Made by a program: the position numbers and the translations under genes. A model generated the notes under the pieces. It did no database searches. It was not told where the DNA came from and saw nothing but the letters and a program-made list of their open reading frames with translations. From contig JACPYX010000021.1 of the NCBI GenBank assembly GCA_016195815.1, forward strand, positions 124,001 to 188,000: DNA of 64,000 nt, read 5' to 3'. Within the stretch, counting starts at the first letter, position 1; every line of letters begins with the position of its first letter. Of this stretch, positions 7,575-16,300 are shown piece after piece. This stretch comes from Chloroflexota bacterium. Lineage in GTDB: Bacteria > Chloroflexota > Anaerolineae > Anaerolineales > Villigracilaceae.

Positions 7575-8711
7575 TTGAGCCATTGGCCTGGGAAGTACAT
7601 CATTGGTCTGACCGGCAACATTGCCACCGGCAAAAGCGTCGTGCGGCGGATGTTGGAGCATTTGGGCGCGTACACCATTGACGCGGACTCGCTCTCACAT
7701 CGCGCCATTGCCAAAGGCGCCCCGGGCTATCAGCCTGTCATTGAAAGCTTCGGAAAGTGGATGCTGGATAAAGACGACGAAATTGACCGCATCAAACTAG
7801 GCAATCTCGTCTTTCGCGATATGACCGCTATGGGAAAATTGGAGGACATTGTCCATCCGCTCGTTCGGCAGGCAGTAGACGTACTGGTGAAGCGTGCCGG
7901 CCAGCGGGTGATCGTGCTCGAGGCGATAAAACTGCTCGAAAGCGAACTCCGCAATTCGTGTGATTCCATCTGGGTCACGTACGCGCCGGAAGAAGTCCAG
8001 GTGGAACGTTTGATCCGAAAGCGCAACATGACGCGCGACGAGGCGCAGCAACGCATCAGTGTTCAATCCGCGCAGGCTGAAAAGATCGCGGCGGCCAATA
8101 TTGTGATCCGCAACATTGGCTCGTATGATGATTTATGGAAACAGGTCAACAATGCCTGGAAACAAGTTGTGCCATCCGCAGAACTTACACAGCCGACCAT
8201 TATCAAACAAGGCATGGCGGGTGAGTTCAGCATCAGCCGCGGCAAGCCAAAGAATTCGCCGGCCATCGCCGACTTGATCACGCGATTAAGCAATGGCAAA
8301 CAAAAACTGGCCGCCGACGATGTGATGGCTCAATTCGGCGACAAGGCTTACATGCTCCTGCTCAGCGGGAAAAATATTGTCGGCGTGGCAGGCTGGCAGG
8401 TGGAGAATCTGGTAGCCCGTACAACTGAGTTGTATATGGAAAACAATATTGATACTGCCCGGGCGCTCGAAACATTGATTCCCGAAGTCGAGAGCGCCTC
8501 AACCGACCTGCAATGTGAAGCGTCCTTGATCTTCGCGCCGGCCGTTCTCGCCGCGCACGAAGATGTATGGAAAAAACTAGGATACGAACGCCGCATGCCT
8601 GATACGCTTGGCATTCAGGCCTGGACCGATGCAGCCCTCGAGTCGATGACAAAAGACAGCGTGTTATTCTTCAAGCAAATACGCCAAGACCGCGTCTTAA
8701 GACCCATTTAA
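7575..8711 (+). CDS. coaE: Dephospho-CoA kinase with an extra C-terminal domain
   Basis: The first 200 residues are a dephospho-CoA kinase: P-loop GLTGNIATGKS, the Asp of TIDADSLSH, and the lid RLIRKRNMTRDEAQQRI. It catalyses the last step of coenzyme A synthesis, the ATP-dependent 3'-phosphorylation of dephospho-CoA. The protein has 378 residues, about 170 more than usual. The extension (from about residue 210) has an alpha/beta look, with YMLLLSGKNIVGVAGWQVE reminiscent of GNAT acetyltransferases, but I cannot assign it firmly. The start is TTG at 7575 after GAGGAA. It heads a plus-strand run with cdaA, cdaR and der. Confidence 0.88.
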   Translation: MSHWPGKYIIGLTGNIATGKSVVRRMLEHLGAYTIDADSLSHRAIAKGAPGYQPVIESFGKWMLDKDDEIDRIKLGNLVFRDMTAMGKLEDIVHPLVRQAVDVLVKRAGQRVIVLEAIKLLESELRNSCDSIWVTYAPEEVQVERLIRKRNMTRDEAQQRISVQSAQAEKIAAANIVIRNIGSYDDLWKQVNNAWKQVVPSAELTQPTIIKQGMAGEFSISRGKPKNSPAIADLITRLSNGKQKLAADDVMAQFGDKAYMLLLSGKNIVGVAGWQVENLVARTTELYMENNIDTARALETLIPEVESASTDLQCEASLIFAPAVLAAHEDVWKKLGYERRMPDTLGIQAWTDAALESMTKDSVLFFKQIRQDRVLRPI

Positions 8712-8789
8712 ACAAACAGGTAATTAGGGGAAGTTGAGCGGGACAACACCGCCTTGATCACTAATTACCCGAATAGCTTGTAAAAGCCT

Positions 8790-9659
8790 GTGGCCGAATT
8801 CCTGAATAACCTCCTCTTCATTTTCCAACGTATCAACTGGCTGAGCGCCATTGATATTCTGTTGGTCACATTGATTTTCTTTGGCCTGCTGTACTGGTTG
8901 CGAGATACACAGGCCATGGTCTTGCTGCGCGGCGTTATTCTGATCGTCGTCTCGCTGATTCTCCTGACCAGCCTCGTAGACCTGCCGGCATTCTCCTGGC
9001 TCGTGAGAAACTCGGTCCCTGCGCTCTTGCTCGCCATTCCGGTCATCTTTGCGCCCGAGATCCGCCGCGCGCTTGAACGCATCGGGCGCGCCGGGACATT
9101 TTTGCCAGCCTTTGGAAAAAACACTGACGCCCTCTTCGAGCAGACCATTCACGCCGTTGTTACTGCGGCAGCGCGCCTATCGGCCCGCCAACACGGTGCC
9201 TTGATCGTCATGCAAAGACTCGACAGCCTCGATGAATATATCCAAAGCGGCGTGCGGATGGACGCGGCCATTACACCCGAAATCTTGTTACAAGTCTTCT
9301 ACCCCAACACGCCCCTGCATGATGGCGCGGCGATTCTTTCCGGACCCAATCTGGTCGCGGCGGCCTGCGTCATGCCTCTCTCTTCGAGCGGAATCCTCAA
9401 CCGCTCTCCCGACCGACAAATGGGTCTTCGTCATCGCGCCGCCCTCGGCATCTCGGAACAAAGCGACGCCATCGCGGTGGTTGTATCTGAGGAGACTGGC
9501 GCGATCTCCATCGCCCATGCCGGGCGCATGATCCGCCGCCTGGACCCGGATCGCCTGGAAAATATCCTGATCGCCTTCTTCCGGCCATCCACCAAGCAGA
9601 GAAATAACAACCTGCTCGAACGATTTTTTCCCTATCTATTTTCACGCAAGGACGGGTGA
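8790..9659 (+). CDS. cdaA: Diadenylate cyclase CdaA
   Basis: A 289-residue membrane diadenylate cyclase. Three transmembrane helices occupy roughly residues 10-80, followed by the DAC domain with both signature motifs: DGAAIL (in NTPLHDGAAIL) and RHRAALG. It joins two ATP molecules into cyclic di-AMP, a second messenger controlling potassium and cell-wall homeostasis. The start is GTG at 8790. Its stop is one base before the ATG of the next gene, the regulator CdaR, the usual cdaAR pairing. Confidence 0.95.
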   Translation: MAEFLNNLLFIFQRINWLSAIDILLVTLIFFGLLYWLRDTQAMVLLRGVILIVVSLILLTSLVDLPAFSWLVRNSVPALLLAIPVIFAPEIRRALERIGRAGTFLPAFGKNTDALFEQTIHAVVTAAARLSARQHGALIVMQRLDSLDEYIQSGVRMDAAITPEILLQVFYPNTPLHDGAAILSGPNLVAAACVMPLSSSGILNRSPDRQMGLRHRAALGISEQSDAIAVVVSEETGAISIAHAGRMIRRLDPDRLENILIAFFRPSTKQRNNNLLERFFPYLFSRKDG

Positions 9660-9660
9660 A

Positions 9661-10902
9661 ATGCTAAGCCGTTTCGGTACGAACTTCCGCACCTTTCTAT
9701 GGGCATTGGCGCTTGCGCTGGCTGTCTGGCTGGCCGCCGTTACAGCCGCTGACCCTGACGAAGTTCGACCCTACCCATCCGTCGTGAAAGTCCAGATCGT
9801 GGGCCAGGACCCCGGCCTGATCATTAGCGGCAATACGCCCCAGGAAGTGCAAGTCACTCTTCGCGCTCCTCGCTCTGTCTGGGAACAGTTAACGGCCAAA
9901 CCAGAAAGTGTACGAGCTATTCTGGATCTCTCCGGTTTGAGCGCGGGTCAACATAAACTTGATTTTCAAATTCAAGTGAGCGCGCGGCCTGCGCGTATTG
10001 TCACGGTCAGTCCGGCCGGCGTTACACTGACTCTGGAACCGTTGATCACACGCACTCTTCCCGTTGAGCTGAGCCTCGCTGGCCAGCCTGCCACCGGCTA
10101 CCAGGCTGGTGATACAAGCCTCGAGCCAAAGGAAGTTGTCATCGCCGGGCCACAGTCACTCGTCGAGCGCGTGAAGCGGCTGCGTGTCCTTGTCAATCTG
10201 GACGGCATCCGCGAAACCTTCGACCAGTCTTTGAATATTCAAGCACTCGATCAAAACAACCTGCCGGTTACCGGCCTTACGATTCACCCGGAGACCGCAC
10301 AAGTAAAGGTACCGGTCAGCCAACAAGGCGGATTCCGCGATATGGCGGTGAAGGTGATCGTGCGCGGCCAGGTCGCCAGCGGCTACCGTCTTGATAACAT
10401 TTCTGTTTTCCCGCCCGTTGTTACGGTATACTCATCCGACCCGGCAATAGTGAATGCATTGCCCGGCGTGGTTGAGACCCAGCCTCTCGACCTGCAAGAC
10501 GTGAACGACAATATGACCACCCGCCTGCTACTCAACCTTCCACCCGGCATCTCGGTGGTTGGAGAACAGACTGTTCTGATTCAAGCGGGTGTCTCGCCCA
10601 TCGAAAGCAGTCTCACGCTTTCGGGCGAAAAAGTGGAAGTGATCGGCCTGCCCGCAGGTATGACCGCGCAGATCTCGCCTGCTACTGTAGATGTAATTCT
10701 TTCAGGGCCGCTGCCCCTGCTCGACACTCTCACGCGCCAGGATATCAAGGTAACCATAGATGTGACCGCGTTGGACGCGGGAACGTATCAACTGGCTCCC
10801 AAAGTTGAGGTGCTGATATCCAATGTCAGAGTCGAGTCGCTTCTTCCGGGGACCGTTGAAGTTGTTCTGGTTCTCAGTCCGACTCCCACCCCCAAGCCTT
10901 AA
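9661..10902 (+). CDS. cdaR: CdaR/YbbR-domain regulator of diadenylate cyclase
   Basis: A 413-residue protein with one N-terminal membrane helix (FLWALALALAVWLAAVTA) and an extracytoplasmic part built of about four YbbR repeats of 80-90 residues, each with a TLEP/TVYSSDP-type beta pattern and a recurring hydrophobic-Val-x-G turn. It ends in a short PTPTPKP tail. CdaR binds and modulates CdaA at the membrane. Its stop overlaps a possible ATG of der (TAATG), so the three genes are probably one operon. Confidence 0.9.
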   Translation: MLSRFGTNFRTFLWALALALAVWLAAVTAADPDEVRPYPSVVKVQIVGQDPGLIISGNTPQEVQVTLRAPRSVWEQLTAKPESVRAILDLSGLSAGQHKLDFQIQVSARPARIVTVSPAGVTLTLEPLITRTLPVELSLAGQPATGYQAGDTSLEPKEVVIAGPQSLVERVKRLRVLVNLDGIRETFDQSLNIQALDQNNLPVTGLTIHPETAQVKVPVSQQGGFRDMAVKVIVRGQVASGYRLDNISVFPPVVTVYSSDPAIVNALPGVVETQPLDLQDVNDNMTTRLLLNLPPGISVVGEQTVLIQAGVSPIESSLTLSGEKVEVIGLPAGMTAQISPATVDVILSGPLPLLDTLTRQDIKVTIDVTALDAGTYQLAPKVEVLISNVRVESLLPGTVEVVLVLSPTPTPKP

Positions 10903-10964
10903 TGAATACAAGCCGCGCACAGCAAAGCGCGGATACTGATCGTAAATCAGAAAGCAGAAATTTT

Positions 10965-12332
10965 ATGGCTAAACCTATCGTTGCCCTTGTTGGACGTCCC
11001 AACGTGGGAAAAAGTACGCTCTTCAACCGTCTCGTTGGGGAACGCCTGGCCATCGTTGATGACACGCCCGGCACTACACGCGACCGGCTTTTTGCCGAGT
11101 CCGAATGGAATGGCCGCGCTTTCGGCATCGTAGATACCGGCGGTATTGATCCAACTCATGGCGGCAAGACTCCGCTTTCAATCGGCTCGGCAGATTTCAT
11201 TAAAGAGATCAAAGGCCAGGCCTTCATCGCGGCTGAAGAAGCCGATGCCATTTTATTTGTCACTGACGGAGAAAGTGGCATCACCCCGGCCGATCGTGAA
11301 GTGGCCGAGATTATGCGCCGCTATCAAAAGAAGCAGCCTGACGGAAGTTTCCTGCCTCCCATTTTCGTGGTGGTGAACAAGTGTGAATCCGCTGGCAGGA
11401 GAGCGAATGCGGGCGAATTTTACGAGTTGGGGCTTGGTACTCCCTATGCGGTCTCCGCTGTGCATGGCACCGATGTGGGCGATCTGCTTGACGATTTGGT
11501 TGCCAGTTTTCCGCCGGCAGTTGAAGAGGAAGACGATTCAGTTAAGATCGCGCTGGTTGGCAAACCCAACGCTGGAAAATCGAGCCTGCTAAATAAACTG
11601 GTCGGAAAAGAACGCGCCATCGTCAGCCCGATTGCGGGCACAACGCGCGATGCCGTGGATACAAAAATCGAGTTCGGCGGCCTGCCTGTTACGTTGATAG
11701 ACACAGCAGGCATCCGCCGCCGAGGCAAGATCGAACCCGGCGTGGAACAGTTCAGCGTTATCCGCTCGTTCAAGGCCATCGAACGCGCGGACGTTGCCTT
11801 ATTGCTGATCGATGCGACGACCGGAATTACTTCGCAAGATGCCCACATTGCTGGATTTATCCTGGAAGCCTGGAAATCCTGTGTGGTGCTGGTCAACAAG
11901 TGGGACGCGGTGGAGAAAAATTCATACTCAATGGACGAATACACGCGCAAGATCCGCGCCGATTTGAATTTCATGGACTATGTTCCGCTTTTGTTCATCT
12001 CTGCCAAAACCGGACAGCGCGTGGAGCAGGTCATGCCGATGGCCTTACGAGTTCAGGAAGAACGCCTGGCGCGCCTGGCAACCTCCAAGATCAACAAGGT
12101 GCTGGTCGAAGCGCAGGATGCGCATTCAGCTCCATCCCATGCAGGCCGCCAATTAAAGATTTTCTATGGCACGCAAGTCCGCTCTGATCCGCCGACCTTT
12201 ATGATTTATGTCAACGACCCAAAATTGATGCACTTCTCTTACTTGCGGTTTTTAGAGAATCGTCTTCGCGAGGAGTATGGCTTTTTAGGCACGCCGATAC
12301 GAATTGTTACAAAAGGGAGAAGGGACGAATAA
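10965..12332 (+). CDS. der: Ribosome assembly GTPase Der (EngA)
   Basis: A 455-residue double GTPase. The first G domain has GRPNVGKST, DTPGTT and NKCE (NKxE rather than NKxD); the second has GKPNAGKSS, GTTRD and NKWD. A C-terminal KH-like domain of about 100 residues follows. Der is needed for 50S subunit maturation. I choose the ATG at 10965 (MAKPIVALVGRP) because family proteins begin there. An alternative ATG at 10902 overlaps the cdaR stop and would add 21 non-conserved residues. Confidence 0.95.
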   Translation: MAKPIVALVGRPNVGKSTLFNRLVGERLAIVDDTPGTTRDRLFAESEWNGRAFGIVDTGGIDPTHGGKTPLSIGSADFIKEIKGQAFIAAEEADAILFVTDGESGITPADREVAEIMRRYQKKQPDGSFLPPIFVVVNKCESAGRRANAGEFYELGLGTPYAVSAVHGTDVGDLLDDLVASFPPAVEEEDDSVKIALVGKPNAGKSSLLNKLVGKERAIVSPIAGTTRDAVDTKIEFGGLPVTLIDTAGIRRRGKIEPGVEQFSVIRSFKAIERADVALLLIDATTGITSQDAHIAGFILEAWKSCVVLVNKWDAVEKNSYSMDEYTRKIRADLNFMDYVPLLFISAKTGQRVEQVMPMALRVQEERLARLATSKINKVLVEAQDAHSAPSHAGRQLKIFYGTQVRSDPPTFMIYVNDPKLMHFSYLRFLENRLREEYGFLGTPIRIVTKGRRDE

Positions 12333-12414
12333 CCGTTTCTGCGCCTTTTACTATTTTGAGCTGCCTTTAGTTAACTTTTTAGGCAATCCCATTCAAAGAG
12401 TCATCAGGCTCGGA

Positions 12415-14484
12415 CTATTTGCCGGCGTTTTCAGGGTGGTTATTATTTTCCAGGATTTCCTCAATCTCAAGCTGATGGCGCTCGACGCTTGATGTGACCA
12501 AATCCCAAAGTTCCAGGTATTTACTATATTCTGGGATGGCGCTTCTCAAGTCGCGCATTTTTTCCAGTTTTTTCTCGCCATAATTGCTTAGTTCAAATCG
12601 GCGGTCGAATCGGAACACGAGATGGCTGCCCTTTTCATCTTCTGGTTTATCTTCTCTCTTGAGAAGTTCGATCTTGCGCGCATAGGAGATCAGGCCCATC
12701 TGTTCATATTTGCGAATCTCGCGATAAAACGATGGCGTGATTTCGCTGTCGTCCAGGTGAATATGCCCGCGAATGTGAACATCCTCTTTCTGAAGGTCGT
12801 TGTAAATCAGGCGGGCGATTTTGTAGATACTTTGCCTGGTTGGATTGCCCGGATCCTTTGCCTTGTCCAGTTTTTCCCGGACTTTCTTGATCGCCTCCAT
12901 GACCAATAATAAAAAGTCGGGGGCAAGTATTTCGTTTTCGTCCGCGCTTTCCTTGCAAATGCTTCGATAGCGGCGTATGGCAAGATAAGCGAGAAGTTTT
13001 TTGATCGGCTCTTGATCGAGATGTTCCAGATACTCGTCAATCTGTTCGCTTTGCTCCGGGATCGTCTGGACCTGTTTTTCTATTCGAGCTTTAAACTCCC
13101 GGACGTTTTGTTCGGTCTCAAGAAAATCACCGTTTCCATAGATGACGATTTCAAGATTCTTGATCGATTCCTCCGAAATACCGCGCAGGATTTCATTGCG
13201 CAGCAGGTTGCCTCCGTCTACCTTCATTTCAAAATCCGGGGATTTCACCCGGTTGATGTGGATGAAGAGCTTCTCCTTTTTAGTGGCTTTCCTCAGTCCC
13301 TTTTGGAGCTCCGGGATGTGGTGTTGATGTTCGGAGACGACCTGGATTGCCTCCCGAATGTAGGGATGGGTGTCCCAATAATCGAGGCGTCCGATTTCCT
13401 TGAGGGGATATTCAGTGGTCAGGATTTCCTTGATTTCTTTGTCTTTGCTCTTCTTCAAATAATCTATCAGCCTGGCGTCTTCCCAGGTGGTAAATATCTC
13501 AAATATTTTCTGGGCCCGATTCTCCTCTTTAGGAAGAATGGTATTAAGCAATTCCACCACTTTGGCGGTCGTAAAGACATCCCACATGTTTTGATGAACT
13601 TCAGTGATCAGGAAATATCTCGCCAGAATAACGGTATTGACGAATTTAATGGCGTCAGGCAACAGCGTTAATTCCCAGTTCTTGATAACAATCCGATCTC
13701 GCAGGGAATTGACCTCCAGCCGGTAGGGCAGCCCGCAGTAGTAATTATCGCGCGCAAGATAATCCAATTTATCGGCGTCCACATCCCCGCTCATCACGCC
13801 CTTGAATATCTTGCTCAATCGCCCGTAATCATCGCTTACTTCTCTGGATGTCACTTCCTCTCCGATTGCGAGTTTGGCGATGACATTCTTGATGAAAGCC
13901 TCTTTTTGGTCGTCCTCCATCTTCATCGGACCCTTGTCTGTTGTCTCGATCCAATCTTTGAGCACCCTTTTGACCTCCGGGTCTGTGCAAATGATATAGT
14001 CTGTGAAGTCTTCATGCTGGCTGGGCTTGCCGTAATTCTTTCCGCGCGACTCCATGAATTTTTTGAAATCAACTGGCAGGTCTTCTTTTACATCTCCCCA
14101 TATTTCGGGATAATAGGTGAAAAGGTTTTCCATCGCATGAGAAAAAGGCGGATGCCCGATGTCATGCAAAAGAGCCGCCAGCCGCAGAAGTTGACGCTGC
14201 TTGGCCTCCAGGCGAGGGCCGGGCATCTCTCTGACCGCTTTTAGCAACTGGTCGGTCGCGTGCATCACGCCAACACTGTGTTCGAATCGGCTGTGAACCG
14301 CGCCCGGAAATGCAAGATAGGCAAAACTCAATTGCTTGATGCCGCGTAATCTGGTGAATGCTTCCGTCTGGATGATTCTTTTTTCCACCTCCGTAATTCC
14401 AATATCCCCCCAGATGGGATCACGGATACTCCTTGCCCATTCCAGCCTGGGCAGCCGCGGAAGGTACGATTTTTCTTCTGTCAT
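12415..14484 (-). CDS. HD-domain phosphohydrolase (SAMHD1/dNTPase-like)
   Basis: A 689-residue protein. The N-terminal half is an HD phosphohydrolase of the dGTPase/SAMHD1 type: H64-x-R-x-x-H69 in HSRFEHS, H107-D108 in LLHDIGHPPFSH, and the family block GDVDADKLDYLARDNYYCG. The C-terminal 330 residues are charged and helical; their last 90 (FYREIRKYEQMGLIS...) look like a winged helix. Likely activities are dNTP triphosphohydrolysis or a related nucleotide phosphatase; substrate unknown. The start at 14484 follows a good GGAGG site. A 14-bp palindrome lies just upstream. Confidence 0.8.
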   Translation of the reverse strand: MTEEKSYLPRLPRLEWARSIRDPIWGDIGITEVEKRIIQTEAFTRLRGIKQLSFAYLAFPGAVHSRFEHSVGVMHATDQLLKAVREMPGPRLEAKQRQLLRLAALLHDIGHPPFSHAMENLFTYYPEIWGDVKEDLPVDFKKFMESRGKNYGKPSQHEDFTDYIICTDPEVKRVLKDWIETTDKGPMKMEDDQKEAFIKNVIAKLAIGEEVTSREVSDDYGRLSKIFKGVMSGDVDADKLDYLARDNYYCGLPYRLEVNSLRDRIVIKNWELTLLPDAIKFVNTVILARYFLITEVHQNMWDVFTTAKVVELLNTILPKEENRAQKIFEIFTTWEDARLIDYLKKSKDKEIKEILTTEYPLKEIGRLDYWDTHPYIREAIQVVSEHQHHIPELQKGLRKATKKEKLFIHINRVKSPDFEMKVDGGNLLRNEILRGISEESIKNLEIVIYGNGDFLETEQNVREFKARIEKQVQTIPEQSEQIDEYLEHLDQEPIKKLLAYLAIRRYRSICKESADENEILAPDFLLLVMEAIKKVREKLDKAKDPGNPTRQSIYKIARLIYNDLQKEDVHIRGHIHLDDSEITPSFYREIRKYEQMGLISYARKIELLKREDKPEDEKGSHLVFRFDRRFELSNYGEKKLEKMRDLRSAIPEYSKYLELWDLVTSSVERHQLEIEEILENNNHPENAGK

Positions 14485-14500
14485 TTTGCCTCCATAATCT

Positions 14501-14514
14501 TGCCGCATGCGGCA
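14501..14514. promoter_or_regulatory. Perfect 14-bp palindrome upstream of the HD phosphohydrolase gene
   Basis: TGCCGCATGCGGCA is self-complementary and lies 17 bases upstream of the ATG at 14484, overlapping where a promoter or untranslated leader would be. It could be an operator for a dimeric repressor, but no regulator or second site was found. Confidence 0.3.
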
Positions 14515-14734
14515 TATTGCCCTAATACTAAACATTGTAGGCATTTGACAGGGTCATTTAAAGTGACAAACTACCCGATTTTGTCACAGTCATGGACTTC
14601 ATTTGAGCGCGTTGCAATTGATGGGTGCGGCAAAGCAGAAACTTTACCGGCAAGCCCCATTCTTGTTAAGGTTCTTTTAACTCCAAGCTCAAAGCTGTTC
14701 GCAAAACAAATTTCTAAATTGTTTGTCTCACCTC

Positions 14735-14764
14735 TTGACGGATACGGTTTTACGGGAGTATAGT
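14735..14764 (+). promoter_or_regulatory. Sigma-70-type promoter for the metal-transport leader
   Basis: TTGACG (14735-14740), an 18-base spacer and TATAGT (14759-14764) form a near-consensus promoter. Transcription would start near 14771, giving a leader of about 264 nt before the PRC/MgtE-N gene. Apart from this promoter and the palindrome at 14501, I see nothing between 14485 and 14734. Confidence 0.7.
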
Positions 14765-14818
14765 GCAATCGTTACTATGAATACATTCCCCGTACCAGAA
14801 GGAAAGGAGGTGATCGCT

Positions 14819-14947
14819 TTGGACGCCGATGACCATTTATTGCGCCCAACGTTGTTCCGTTTTAACTTCTCCGATTCGCGACTGTTTCAGATGCGAGCGA
14901 ACTGCGCCCAAACGCGCGGTCGCCTCAATGCTTTCTGCGCGGCTTGA
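14819..14947 (+). CDS. Putative leader peptide ORF, 42 codons
   Basis: A short ORF from TTG 14819 (or in frame from ATG 14777) to TGA 14945. Its ribosome site is a perfect 12-base match to the 16S 3' end at ideal spacing, far stronger than needed for a chance ORF. The peptide begins MDADDH and ends LNAFCAA; no family is recognised. Position between a promoter and a terminator ahead of a metal transporter suggests a regulatory leader peptide, as for mgtL or corL, but that is inference. Confidence 0.4.
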   Translation: MDADDHLLRPTLFRFNFSDSRLFQMRANCAQTRGRLNAFCAA

Positions 14948-14983
14948 TCCAATCAGCCGGCCTGTTGTCACCTGAGCCTGTCG

Positions 14984-15017
14984 CCACCTTCGGAGAAACG
15001 AAGGTGGTTTTTATTTT
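14984..15017 (+). terminator. Intrinsic terminator inside the leader
   Basis: CCACCTTCG and CGAAGGTGG form a perfect 9-bp stem with a GAGAAA loop followed by TTTTTATTTT. It lies 18 bases before the start codon of the next gene, the position of a transcription attenuator. Confidence 0.85.
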
Positions 15018-15034
15018 CTATTAGGAGGTGGTTC

Positions 15035-16300
15035 ATGGCTTTCATCAGCGAATTGACCGGCCGCCCGGTCACAGATTTTGACGGCACCCAGATCGGGGTC
15101 CTGAAAGATCTCGTAGCTCGTTCATCCAAAGATTTTACGCACCCCATCGTGGATGCAATTATTGTGCGCGGCAAACAGGGAGATCGCACCGTCCCATATG
15201 CCGACCTGGCCGCGCTGCTTTCAGCGGCCATCCCGCTCAAGCGTCCGGCATCCACGATCCCCGCTTACGAATTTCGCGAGAACGATATCCGTCTCGTCGA
15301 AGATGTGTTGGATAAACAGATCCTCGATACCGATGGTGCGCGCGTGGTGCGCGTCAATGACATTGAACTGGTGCGCGTCAATGGCGATGTGGTCGTCAGC
15401 AACGTTGACATTGGCATGCTTGGTATTCTGCGCCGGCTCGGACTCGAAAAACTCGGGCATTGGACAGCCAGGCGCTTCAAAACGGACCCGACAGTGGGTG
15501 CCATTTCGTGGGAGTTCGTCGAACCTCTCATCCATGACAAATCCATGCGCTTGAAAGTCCCCGTGGAAAAACTGGCTGAACTGCATCCATCTGACATTGC
15601 CGAGATCATCTCCGATCTCAGCCGCGCCGAACATAGAGAACTGCTCAATAAATTGGATCTGAAGCAATTGGCCGAGACTCTTGAAGAGGTCGAACCTGAT
15701 TTCCAGGCCGACCTGCTGGAACATTTTTCCGATGAGAAAGTGGCTGACGTTCTGGAAGAAATGTCACCGGACGAGGCCGCAGATTTGCTGAACGAGCTTT
15801 CGCCGGAGCGCAGTCAGGGATTGCTCAAACTCATGGAAACGGAAGAAGCAGATGAGGTCCGTGAATTGCTGCGGTACGAGGAAGACACCGCCGGCGGTTT
15901 GATGACAACCGAATACGTCACCGTCCTGCCGGGCATGAATGCCGCGCAGACCATCGAACATCTCCGCAAAGTCGGCGAGGATGCGGAGTTGGTTTATTAC
16001 GTTTACGTAACCGACCCTGAAGATCATTTGGTTGGCGTTTTCTCGCTGAGTGATTTGATCGTGGCGCAGCCTGAAACTCCCATCGCTGAATTTATGCACA
16101 AAAGAATTGTCAGCGTGGAATTGGATACCGAGCAGGATGAGATCGCGCAGATCGTTGCCAAATATAACCTGATCGCTGTTCCGGTCGTGGACGCCGAAAA
16201 TAAAATGCACGGCATCGTCACCGCTGATGACGCGCTGGATAAAATTTTGCCGACGGCCTGGAAGAAACGCCTGCCGCACTTCTTTGGAGCGCACGAATGA
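15035..16300 (+). CDS. PRC-barrel / MgtE N-domain / CBS-pair protein (cytosolic regulator of metal transport)
   Basis: A 421-residue soluble protein. Residues 1-170 hold two PRC-barrel-like segments. Residues 175-275 are an MgtE N-terminal superhelix (LHPSDIAEIISDLS, DLLEHFSDEKVADVLEEM, SPDEAADLLNEL). A CBS pair from about residue 280 to 405 begins GGLMTTEYVTV. This is the Mg2+-sensing cytoplasmic part of an MgtE channel without its membrane domain. The next gene overlaps by 4 bases and encodes an NRAMP-like transporter, so this protein probably gates that transporter by sensing Mg2+ or another divalent ion. The ribosome site is AGGAGGTGG. Confidence 0.85.
   Translation: MAFISELTGRPVTDFDGTQIGVLKDLVARSSKDFTHPIVDAIIVRGKQGDRTVPYADLAALLSAAIPLKRPASTIPAYEFRENDIRLVEDVLDKQILDTDGARVVRVNDIELVRVNGDVVVSNVDIGMLGILRRLGLEKLGHWTARRFKTDPTVGAISWEFVEPLIHDKSMRLKVPVEKLAELHPSDIAEIISDLSRAEHRELLNKLDLKQLAETLEEVEPDFQADLLEHFSDEKVADVLEEMSPDEAADLLNELSPERSQGLLKLMETEEADEVRELLRYEEDTAGGLMTTEYVTVLPGMNAAQTIEHLRKVGEDAELVYYVYVTDPEDHLVGVFSLSDLIVAQPETPIAEFMHKRIVSVELDTEQDEIAQIVAKYNLIAVPVVDAENKMHGIVTADDALDKILPTAWKKRLPHFFGAHE

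Larger units (their letters stand above)
14771..15034 (+). promoter_or_regulatory. Candidate attenuating leader (metal-responsive?) of the MgtE-N/NRAMP operon
   Basis: The leader holds, in order, a perfect Shine-Dalgarno (AAGGAGGTGATC, 14804-14815), a 42-codon ORF from TTG 14819, an intrinsic terminator (14984-15017) and the ribosome site of the next gene. The terminator's left arm CCACCT (14984-14989) is also complementary to AGGTGG (15026-15031) inside that ribosome site, so termination and sequestration of the site could be alternative folds. I could not match it to the M-box or the yybP-ykoY riboswitch. Confidence 0.5.

Noticed and set aside
14771-15034. Known Mg2+ or Mn2+ riboswitch (M-box or yybP-ykoY)
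   Set aside because: The conserved blocks of either class are not visible by eye in the leader; a covariance-model scan was not possible, so I call only a candidate attenuator.
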